A stretch of 64,000 nucleotides of DNA from Diospyros lotus (taxonomy: Eukaryota; Streptophyta; Magnoliopsida; Ericales; Ebenaceae). This document shows, piece after piece, positions 56,122-64,000 of the stretch (position 1 is the first letter of the stretch; each line of letters starts with the position of its first letter). The stretch lies in NCBI RefSeq assembly GCF_014633365.1, contig NC_068352.1, forward strand, positions 5,510,393-5,574,392, read 5' to 3'. The position numbers and the translations under genes were made by a program. The notes under the pieces were generated by a model. It was given only the letters and a program-made list of their open reading frames with translations, did not search any database and had not been told where the DNA came from.

Positions 56122-57190
56122 GATGACAAAACCTATTTCTATTTCAAAATCAATTTCAACATATATCTCTCCCTTTTTGTCATAAATAAAAAAGGTTTGT
56201 TTTCAGAAATTAAGCTCAAGATTCCTCTTTAAATCAAAACTTTTAAAAGAATAATGAGTTTGAGGAAACACTTACAAGCATTGTTACCTCCAAAAAACTT
56301 CCCCTTAAAGTAATAAACCATACATTCAAACAACCACATAAGACCAAATTGTATCATTCCAAAAGAGGTTAAAAGGAATACTCCCCCTGAAGAAGAGTTG
56401 GGTTTTTAAGAAATACTTACATCAGTCTTTCTTTAACACAAGCTCCCCTTAAGATGATGTAACCAATAATGTTAGGGAATCAAAGTTGATAAGCACACAA
56501 GTAACATATCATTCCAAATAAGGAGATTACGAGAAATACTCCTCCTTAATTTGACATAAAAGTTGGTCATAAAACTTGAAAGGTAAGCATCCAATCTATC
56601 AGTTTTATGGGTTAGATTATTGACATTATATTCAATTTGTAGAAATATGTCAAATTTTCTTATTTAAAGAATCAACCACAATTGACATATTCTCATATTT
56701 CAAATAAACAAAAGACAATCATAAGCCAAACACATAGAGATTTTAGCCACATAGACATTTTTCATACAAGAGTAAATTAGTAATTGTCTCTATTCAAATG
56801 ATTATCACAAGAGTAAAATATACCAATAGCCATATATGCTGCAATCATTTTTATAGTGTCAAAACATAACATAAGATCAAATCCATGCAAAATAGACATT
56901 CATCATATATAAAGAAACCGATAATCTCAATAACTAAAACTTTAAGTTTTCCTTAAGATATATGCCAAACAAAATTACCATTCCATAAAGATAACCAAAC
57001 CTCAAGAGGGAATGAGTATGCATGTATGTCTATTACAGCCAAAAAGAAAAACAAATAATGTTTGGCTTTTGCCAATAAATCTTCAAAGGATATAAGATTT
57101 TGCAAATCACACACAATTATTAAGCATATTCAATCAATCACACATTTTTCACAAATGTCAAGATACAACCCTTCCTAGTTCACTTCTAAA
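56122..57190 (-). other. Internal non-coding region of the SIRE-like element
   Basis: Between the polypurine tract and the RNase H remnant. No frame is open beyond about 40 codons. It includes several 'CTCCCCCTGAAG / CTCCCCTTAAG' lines, typical of the region between pol and the 3' LTR in SIRE-type elements. An envelope-like ORF might be expected here but I do not see one. Confidence 0.45.
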
Positions 57191-58197
57191 ATATACAAAT
57201 ATGTTCATATCTGGGGGGTTTGTAAATATATCCACTACTTGATGATTTGTGTCTTCATTTTCAAATTTATGTCTCTTTTTGTACATGATTTCAAATGAAG
57301 TGATGCTTAATTTCGATATGTTTAGTTTGTGCATGAAACACTTGATTTTTAGTTAGGGCTATAGCACTTGTATTGTCACATTTGATTTGAGATTTACGCC
57401 ATAGTTTTCTAGTTGATCTTTCATCCATAGGATTTGAGCACAACAACTTCCAATTTACATATTTAGCCTTAGTGAAAGAAAGTCCAATAGTATTTTGCTT
57501 CTTACTAGACCATGACACTAGGAAATTTTCTAAAAATTGACATAAGCCACTAGTGTTTTTTCTATCTATTTTACATCCATCATAGTCAACATCAATGTAA
57601 GCTTCAAGATTAAATGCATTTGTTTTAGAATAAAACAATTCTAAATTAGATGATCATTTTGGATACCTAAACATTCTTTCAACGACCTTAAAGATGAGAT
57701 TTCTTAGGATTGGATTGAAATCAAGCGCATAGGAAAACACTAAACATAATGTCTGGCCTTTTAGCTATAAAATATAGCAATAATCCAATCATACTTCTAT
57801 ATAATTTGTTATTTATAACATGACTTATCTCATCTTTGTCTAGGTTGATGAACTACTCATAGGTGTTGCCATAGGTTTGCAATCTTGAACATTAAATTTC
57901 TTAAGAAGATATTTTATGTATTTTTGTTGAGAAATATAAATACCCTCATCTTCTTATCTAATTTTCCATCTTAGGAAATATTTAAGTTCTCCCATTATGC
58001 TCATTTCAAATTCTCCTTACATTAGATTTGCAAATTGATTACATAGGGATTTGTTAGTGGATCCAAATATGATATCATCTACATAAATTTGAACTAATAA
58101 TATATCTTTACCATGATTCCTTATAAATAGGGTCGTATCTATTTGTCCTCTTTTGAATCATTTTTCTAAAAACAATTTGCTAAGTCTTTCATATCAT
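57191..58197 (-). pseudogene. SIRE-like copia reverse transcriptase and RNase H, 3' half
   Basis: On the minus strand RT is recognisable from 'RNHGKDILLVQIYVDDIIFGST' (catalytic YVDD, about 58090) through 'YISQQKYIKYLLKKF' and 'PMATPMSSSS', then 'YRSMIGLLLYF..KRPDIMFSV'. RNase H follows at 57638-57291: 'YIDVDYDGCKIDRKNTSGLCQFL', 'SWSSKKQN' and 'KCDNTSAIALTKN...TKHIEIKHHFI'. This wording is that of the SIRE/Maximus lineage. Several frameshifts and stops (for example at the 'LM.GEFEMS' point) disable it. Everything N-terminal to the mid-RT is missing: the frame ends where the plus-strand ORF at 58196 begins. Confidence 0.85.
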
Positions 58198-58852
58198 GGT
58201 ACGGACCAAGAATGCAAACAAAGGGAAGGAGAATGCAAGTGATAGTTGGCCTACTCAATCTCAACCTACCATCGAGCTCTTCTCAAATCCTTGTCAAAAG
58301 GAGAGATTTGAGCATGGGTTTGACTCTCATGAGGTTTTAGTTGTCTACTATCTTGACATTCAATTTTTGGAATCAATCAAATTTTCGTACATTGATACAT
58401 TCAAAGAATTCAGTTGGTGGAACTTTATGTCTCTTCATAGGGATATTATTGTAGACTTAGTTAAGGTGGTTTATTCAAATGGAAATAACGTCTACAATGG
58501 AAGAAAATCTTATAAGAGGTTCAAAACCAAAATAGGCTCAACTGAATTTGAAGTAAACACAAATTTAATCCATAACTTTTTTGGAATTCTCGAGGGAGGA
58601 GGAGGATACTCTAATTGGTCATGCAATTATGCAGTTGCCTATCGATTAATCTTTGAAGATAATTCAATTATGGAGTATATTTCTAACACAACTAGGTTAT
58701 TGTTACAGAATAGACTTTTACATATCATTTGTAACCAATTATTAGTTGCTAGAAGTGGCAATTTTTCCCAAATCACCAAAGAAGACTTGTGGCTTATGCA
58801 ATGTATCATAGCAAAAAGAAGACCAAATCTGTGTTTATTGACAGTAAATTAG
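58196..58852 (+). CDS. ORF resembling 'putative plant transposon protein' domain
   Basis: An uninterrupted 218-codon frame starting MVRTKNANKGKEN. After a polar N-terminus, 'KERFEHGFDSHEVLVVYYLDI' and 'FKEFSWWNFMSLHRDIIVDLVKVVYSN' lead to 'SYKRFKTKIGSTEFEVNTNLIHNFFGI'. This order (R..F....., W..F......L....V..FY.N, then V.G..F.V.. L.. F) resembles the 'putative plant transposon protein' domain found in extra ORFs of plant retrotransposons. Its function is unknown. Downstream to about 59350, other frames encode a charged tail and a coiled-coil-like 'HGLADLKSEMSLIRSHQDE', which may be the rest of the same gene after a stop and frameshift. It is probably a retrotransposon accessory gene, not a host gene. 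A SIRE-like LTR in the same orientation follows at 59732. Confidence 0.5.
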   Translation: MVRTKNANKGKENASDSWPTQSQPTIELFSNPCQKERFEHGFDSHEVLVVYYLDIQFLESIKFSYIDTFKEFSWWNFMSLHRDIIVDLVKVVYSNGNNVYNGRKSYKRFKTKIGSTEFEVNTNLIHNFFGILEGGGGYSNWSCNYAVAYRLIFEDNSIMEYISNTTRLLLQNRLLHIICNQLLVARSGNFSQITKEDLWLMQCIIAKRRPNLCLLTVN

Positions 58853-59350
58853 ATGATCCGAGCTTTCAGTGGAAAGACTAAATCATTGCCTTATGAATGG
58901 CCTTTAGTGAGATTATTGTATATCACATTCAAAGACTAAGCAACATTCAATAAGTTCATATCAATCCTGCCCAGCATATTAATGCTGCCACGACCATGAG
59001 AATAGAGTTAAAAGAAAATGAAGAAGAAGAATGGTTTAGGAGTAGAAAAAGAAAACTGGTTGTCGATGAAGACCATGGGGGAGATCAGCTTATTTCTTAG
59101 TCTGGATTGGGTCTTTCGCCACCATCCCAATAGAGAGCGGACGCACCATCCTGTGATGACGATCTCCAGTTAGTCCTTCATGGCTTGGCTGATCTCAAGA
59201 GCGAGATGAGCCTTATTCGATCTCATCAGGATGAGATAGTGGCTAGGTAAGATGAGATGTCCTCTCAACTTGCCCAGCACATTCCTCTTGTGCATTCTAT
59301 TTTTGCTCGCATCCTTTCATCAGATTCTTTGGCTTCTCCTCGTGATCCAT
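58853..59350 (+). pseudogene. Degraded C-terminal part of the accessory ORF
   Basis: After the TAG at 58850 the frame runs on briefly ('MIRAFSGKTKSLPYEWPLVRLLYITF'). Another frame then carries 'ELKENEEEEWFRSRKRKLVVDED', and a later one 'LADLKSEMSLIRSHQDEIVARQDEMSSQLAQHI', a heptad-like segment ending at a stop near 59351. The acidic and coiled-coil character fits the C-terminal half of such accessory proteins. Assignment is by position and composition. Confidence 0.4.
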
Positions 59351-59731
59351 AACTTTTTATTTTTTGTATCCAATGCTATTCACATTTGAAACTTTTGTGA
59401 CTCTTTATATTGTTGTTTTTAAGTGTATTTTGATGACTTTTCAAATTGAATACAATGTTTTATGTTGCTCTTAACTGAATGTATGTTGACTGAAATGGTT
59501 ATCTTCTGAATCTTTGCTATCTTTTGTGAATCCTTGCTATCTTAAGGGGGAGTTCGCCATCAAAGGGTACATTTGTAAGTTGCATTTTTTTTTTCTTCAT
59601 AATTTAAGGGGATGAGTTTTGTTTTTATTGCCTACCTTTTTAATTTGATCATGACAAAACAAAGGGGAGAATTATAACTAATTTGATAAATCTTTTGTCC
59701 AGAAGTTTTGTCATCATAAAAAAAGAGAGAT
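59351..59731 (+). other. Region before the 3' LTR with polypurine tract
   Basis: Non-coding. It contains TTAAGGGGGAG and 'GACAAAACAAAGGGGAGAA' lines typical of SIRE-type elements upstream of the 3' LTR, and ends in the polypurine tract AAAAAAAGAGAGAT directly before the LTR start at 59732. Confidence 0.6.
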
Positions 59732-61015
59732 TGTTATTTTGATGATGAAAAACTTCATAATTGTTATTTTGATAAAAATAGTTTCATGACATATATTTAC
59801 TTCAACATAACAATCAAGCATATATGCTCATAAAATGAAAAATAAAACATTTGTAAGTTCATATATCTTTGAAAATTCAAAATGAAAATAAATCAGTGTT
59901 GCAAAAAGTATATTATATTATCATATGTCCATTTAGTATTTTAAAGCTCATCATAGTCTCTTTGGAATGATGCACGACAAAATCCAAGGAAATTCCTTAA
60001 GAATCATGCATGTCTTCTTTTTCAAAGTAACAACTATCGACTTGTTTGAAAGAAGTCGACCAGTTTATTCCTTTAAAATTTTTAGGTAACCTAAGTTTAG
60101 CAATTATCGACTTTCTTAAAGAAACAATCAACCGTTTGGTCTTTGGCCAAAAACGTCGACAGTTCCTCTACAACCAAAATTAATGCTTTCATTCTAAATA
60201 ATTTTAGTTCAAAATTAGTTGACAATAACTGTATAGTGTCGACATTTCCCAAAAAATTGTCGACTTATTGTTCAATACTATCGACTATTTATTCAAAGAA
60301 GTCAACTTTTCTCTAAAAAATGTTGACTATTTTTCAAAACCCTTGTGTTATTTCAAATATATCAATGAAAACTGTCAACCAGATTATGTATTTGTCGATA
60401 GTTCCTTCGCTAACAATCTTAAACGGCTAGTTTTGCAGGAATTAAATGTGTCCAATAGTTCCATCAACAGCTAATAAATTCAAAGGCCGAAAGAAACCTA
60501 TAAATACTGACAAGATTGTGCAATTGAAGGGTTAGAGAAACTATTACAAGCTTCAAGTGATATTATTCTCTGCAAGTGCATTAACATTTTCAATCTTCTC
60601 TTAAGAGGCTTTGTATTATTTTGATTAAGTATTTGTGTTAAATTTTGAGAGATATTGTAATTGAGATATTTACCTCTCAGATTATCTCTTCTTCAAAATT
60701 CATTGTATATTGCCTAGCAAGATTGCTAAAAGGTCTACTTGGGATCAAGTAGAAGGTTTTAGTGATTTTTGAAAATCTTTAGTGAGAAGTTAAGGTAGTT
60801 GATTAGACAGGTTGAACTAAACCACTATATATCGCATGTGTCATTTTCATATTTATCGTTCATTTCTTTAATCCTTACAAGTATCATTTTATACCCATTA
60901 TCTTATTAAAACCTCATTAATAAGCAATTTTTTTTTTAAAGTTTCAACGATTTTTAAAATACTCAATTCACCCCCTTTCTTGGGTGTGCAGTGCCATTGT
61001 TTATACTACCTAACA
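59732..61015 (+). repeat. SIRE-like LTR, plus orientation
   Basis: A 1284-bp block preceded by a polypurine tract. It starts TGTTATTTTGATGATG and ends TACTACCTAACA. It carries the complement of the family line (TTCACCCCCTTTCTTGGGTG) near its end and a TCGACAGTT / TCGACTTTC motif array at 60020-60420. This copy fixes the orientation of the family. The 68-codon ORF at 60268-60474 is a by-product of the motif array. Confidence 0.78.
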
Positions 61016-61422
61016 GAATTATGTGTTTACCTTTATGATTTTTCTTGCAAATCTCTTTCTAAAAGTTTCAATTATATTGGTTTCTTAAATTTAGGGGGAG
61101 TCTTTTTTATTAAGATGTAGTATTAAATTTTTATCTTCCCCTAATTGTCCTCAAATTATTATTTTTCCCAAATTCACTCCTTTGCAAATGGAAAAGTCTT
61201 TTCAATTTATTTTTGCAAAAATGTTTTTTATTATTATTAAAAAAATGAGAAGAATTTTGAATTTTTCATAATAATTTTGTCATCATCAGAAATGGAGAGA
61301 TTGTTGTTTTGCTTTTAATGATGTTTTGATGATAAAAACTTTATATTTTTGTTATTTGAAAATGAATTATATTTTATCTTTGGGAATCAAAAATGAAAAT
61401 CCAGGCAATGCCAAAAGGATAT
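61016..61422 (+). repeat. Second SIRE-like element: internal 3' end plus LTR start, truncated
   Basis: The segment 61016-61301 has 'AAATTTAGGGGGAGTC' and 'TTTTGTCATCATCAGAAATGGAGAGA', the typical line before a SIRE-type 3' LTR. An LTR then starts at 61302 with TGTTGTTTTGCTTTTAATG but is cut after 121 bp by the copia LTR beginning at 61423. The right terminus of the solo LTR at 23993 matches this start. Confidence 0.6.
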
Positions 61423-61716
61423 TGTTGTTTTTTGTTCCCTAATAAGACCCAAGGCAATGACGATTTTTCGGGTGGGTCTTCATAGGGGTCGGCCCGAGAT
61501 TGAAGGACCCAAGACCATTACCATCCTCTTTTGGCAACTCATTTTAGAAGTCGGGCCACAAGTCTATTCCCCATTTTAGAGGAGAAATGGGCCTCAGCTC
61601 ATTTGCTTAAATGGGGGTGAAGCCCAATCAAGCTTAGCCCATTTTTAGCCCACATATAAAAGAGCCTTTTTGGCTCTTCTGTTAGCGTCTCTATCCATTT
61701 TTTCGGTCAAGCCCTA

Positions 61717-61754
<38 letters not shown>

Positions 61755-62284
61755 TTTCCTATCTTGGCCGATTGCTTCATTGCTTTAGTCCTTGTTCATC
61801 AGATAGCGATGAAGGCACTCTTGCCTTCTGTGGATGCTGTTTCCTTTCATGTATTCAGCTACCTTTCCTTGTGTGAGAAAGGCGATTCCTCTGTTATCGC
61901 TGGAAGCAGCCTATTTCTACAGATCTGGGGATCCTTTTTGGGGTAAGTCTTTCTCCTTGCTTTGAGCCTTGTTCTTGCTATCTTTGTGACCGATCTACCT
62001 ACTGTGTGTGGCTGTGATCGTTTTGAGCGAGAGAGGGTTCACTTTGCTGGTTTGGCCGAGAGGTGTTGGGGCTTTTCTAGACTTACGATTTGGGAGCTTT
62101 GTTTGTGGCTTGTGGTTCCTATTTGTTGGTGTTACCAAGAGTGGTAACTGGTCTTTCAGATCTGAGCCTTGAAAGGTTAAAACAGGGAGTTTGTATTTGT
62201 TTACTTTACGTTCTTATTTTAATCTATATTTTGATTCATTCTATTGCACTAACCCTTTCTATTTTGAAGAGATTTTCCAGAACA
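61423..62284 (+). repeat. 5' LTR of a younger copia element
   Basis: Begins TGTTGTTTTTTGTTCCC, ends CCAGAACA, and is directly followed by a primer-binding site. A clear TATA box (CATATAAAAG, about 61652-61662) and a (CT)n tract at 61721-61751 lie inside it, giving the usual U3-R layout. The left flank is GATAT. The matching 3' LTR is outside the window or lost. ORFs inside (61752-62147) are not genes. Confidence 0.7.
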
Positions 62285-62286
62285 AA

Positions 62287-62299
62287 TGGTATCAGAGCC
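62287..62299 (+). other. Primer-binding site (initiator tRNA-Met)
   Basis: TGGTATCAGAGCC begins 2 bp after the LTR end, the canonical priming site of plant copia and gypsy elements. Confidence 0.88.
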
Positions 62300-62928
62300 T
62301 TGTGTGGCTCCTGGGTAGTGCCTTGTTCGAATCAAATATGAGAAGCCCTATCGTTTTCAGATCCGGTCTCACAGTAAGTCCGTTTCATATCAGATCTGAT
62401 CTCGATTCGATTGACCCTTGCAGGTTGTGAGTTAGGTTGCGAGGACCCCAGATCCGGATCTAACAAGTCGTGGGGATTCTCTCCGAGCAGCATGTGGCTG
62501 CTTACTCGCCTGCCGACTAGCGGCGCGTGAGCGTGTAGGTGGTAGCGCGTGAGGTAGCGCGTGGAGGCTGGGGTGCCCCTTGTCTGTTCCAGATCTGTGC
62601 CTTCATCTTTCACAAATCTTAGCCTTGAGATCTGTACTGGTAACTTCTATGTATTCCCTTTTCTAGCAATTAGCAGGTCATCATGTGGGGGTGGCCATTA
62701 GGTTTGGGGGTTATCTTGTGGTGGTAACCATTGCTTGTTGCTAGACTTAGGGTTATATGTGATTTTCTTGCGCTAGCATAAACTGTTTTGGTACGGTTAA
62801 GTCTTGCTTAGAAAATCAGTGTTATTGTGCTGTGTGTGAAATCTGCCTTAGTTGTTCCTATCTGTTAGGTTGAAATTAAAACCCTAAAATTATTTTGTGT
62901 GTGTTAAGCATATTCTTTTGTGTGAACA
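62300..62928 (+). other. Leader between primer-binding site and gag
   Basis: A 630-bp untranslated leader with a GC-rich stretch (GCGCGTGAGCGTG near 62522) and several short ORFs on both strands that I regard as chance. Confidence 0.6.
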
Positions 62929-63696
62929 TGTTTGCACATCATTTTGAATTGGGGGTTTTCAATGGGAAAGGGGATTTCTCGATTTGGCAACAAAAAATGA
63001 GGGGAATTTTGGTACAACAAAAAGTTTCTAAAGCCTTAGATGGCAAATACCCTGAATCATATAATGTTGAACAAAAAACTAAGCCTGATGAATTGGCTTA
63101 TACTTCTATCATTTTACATATTTCTTATTCTGTTCTAAGAAAGGTAGGAAAACTTGATTCTACAAAAGAATTATGGGAAAAATTGGAAAAAACTTTATGT
63201 GAAAAAATCCACACCCAACAAACTTTTCTTGCTTGAAAGCTTCTTTAGTTTTAAGATAGACTCCTCTAGGGATCTTGATGACAACCTAGATATCTTCAAT
63301 AAGTTGGTGCAAGATATAACTAATTGTGGTGAAAAGGTAACTGAAGAATACAAAGCCATAATTCTTTTAAATGCAATTCCAGATGCATATAAGGAAGTTA
63401 AAAATGCCATTAAGTATGGTAGAGACACCTTGACACCTGAAATAGTCATAGATTCCCTTAGGAGCAAAGATATGGAGTTAAAAAGTGAGAAAAGACATAG
63501 AGAGGTCCATTTGATGAGAGGTAGGTCTCAATCTAGAGGACATAAGGGAGGTGGTAAAAAGAAAGGTAGAAGTAGGTCTAAGTCTAATACCAAAGGAAAG
63601 GGGAAGGGTAAGTGTTTTGGTTGTGGGAAAACCGAACATTATATTAAAGACTGTTATGCTGAGAAAAATAAGCAAAAAGAAAAATTAAAGGATTAA
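62929..63696 (+). pseudogene. Copia gag with one frameshift
   Basis: Starts at the ATG at 62929 (MFAHHFELGVFNGKGDFSIW). The copia gag lines 'FNGKGDFSIWQQKMRGILVQQ' and 'STKELWEKLEKTL' are followed by a frame change in or near an A-run at about 63200-63210. The second frame reads 'LDIFNKLVQDITNCGEKV', 'LLNAIPDAYKEVKNAI' and a basic region with the zinc knuckle CFGCGKTEHYIKDC (CX2CX4HX4C), ending at TAA at 63694-63696. Only one frameshift over 255 codons suggests a fairly young copy. No protease follows, because an LTR of another family starts 31 bp later. Confidence 0.85.
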
Positions 63697-63727
63697 GAAG
63701 AAGCAAATGCAATTGTAAGAATTGAAC

Positions 63728-64000
63728 TGATATGGAACACACCAAGAGGGGGGTGAATTGGTATAATTAAAAATCTTGATAGAGCTTGAAAACTTTTTGA
63801 CCCAATTGAGGTTTTAGTGACTTAAAATATAGAACATATGAAATGACAAATGTAAAGCAAGAAGAATAAATGACACAAAGGATTTATAGTGGTTTGGCTT
63901 AAACCAAGCCTAATCCACTACCTTAGCTCCCATTAAGGATCTTGAACCAATTCACTAAAACCTCCTACTTACACAAGTAGGCCCTCTAGCTACACAAGTT
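63728..64000 (-). repeat. SIRE-like LTR, minus orientation, cut by window edge
   Basis: Starts TGATATGGAACACACC and continues ACCAAGAGGGGGGTGAATTG. Over the remaining 260 bp it differs from the solo LTR at 18438 at only scattered positions, so both belong to one recently active subfamily. It interrupts the copia element just after gag. Confidence 0.8.

Noticed and set aside
61721..62147. Two ORFs after the (CT)n tract
   Set aside because: They lie in the R/U5 part of the copia LTR upstream of the primer-binding site.

Overview
This is a repeat-rich, AT-rich segment of a plant nuclear genome, most likely a eudicot. The evidence is one intron-containing host gene with GT-AG introns, plus LTR retrotransposons of plant type (Ty1/copia, including SIRE/Maximus-like LTRs, and Ty3/gypsy chromovirus-like). 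I saw no bacterial operon, CRISPR array, rRNA or convincing tRNA gene. I cannot name the species.

The only convincing host gene lies at about 32.2-42.7 kb on the + strand. It has eleven coding exons that join in frame into a 598-residue DEK-domain chromatin protein: an acidic N-terminal third, a SAP-like DEK core, a KKRKR nuclear-localisation motif, a Lys/Ser-rich linker and a DEK-C domain. Its introns carry small DNA-transposon remnants, including a Tourist/Harbinger-like MITE in intron 7.

Left part (0-18 kb). A palindromic foldback element lies at 132-236. A 2.56 kb solo LTR with a perfect TSD spans 1510-4073. A TIR element with TAA duplications (4648-5877) carries a glycoside hydrolase family 17 (glucan endo-1,3-beta-glucosidase) gene fragment. 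Older LTR-like sequence at about 7.2-8.5 kb is followed by a complete but decayed copia element (8844-14981, 753 bp LTRs, TSD ATTTT). Next come minus-strand gypsy gag fragments split by a copia-type LTR fragment.

Middle (18-31 kb). This is a patchwork of SIRE/Maximus-like LTRs, nearly all in minus orientation. One is a solo LTR with a perfect TSD (18438-19705). One is nested in another (23993-25256 inside 23617-26334). One is split by an unrelated 1.82 kb solo LTR with a perfect TSD (27009-28831). A 77 bp minisatellite (20.8-21.1 kb) and a Transposase_28-like remnant are also present.

Right part (44-64 kb). A copia gag scrap is followed by a CACTA-type terminus with subterminal repeats and a minus-oriented gypsy LTR ending at 48075. 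A 5.0 kb gypsy element (48773-53772) follows; its gag has been partly replaced by a TRIM-like segment. From 53.8 kb onwards the sequence is nested copia: an old LTR fragment, a minus SIRE-like 3' half (LTR, RNase H, RT), a plus-strand 218-codon ORF resembling the 'putative plant transposon protein' domain, a SIRE-like LTR, then a younger copia element (LTR, PBS, gag) broken at 63728 by another SIRE-like LTR that leaves the window.

Most element genes are dead. In the gypsy pol the stops fall repeatedly where Gln (CAG) or Arg (CGA) is expected, which fits decay by cytosine-methylation deamination. Several well-supported solo LTRs suggest that LTR-LTR recombination has been active here.
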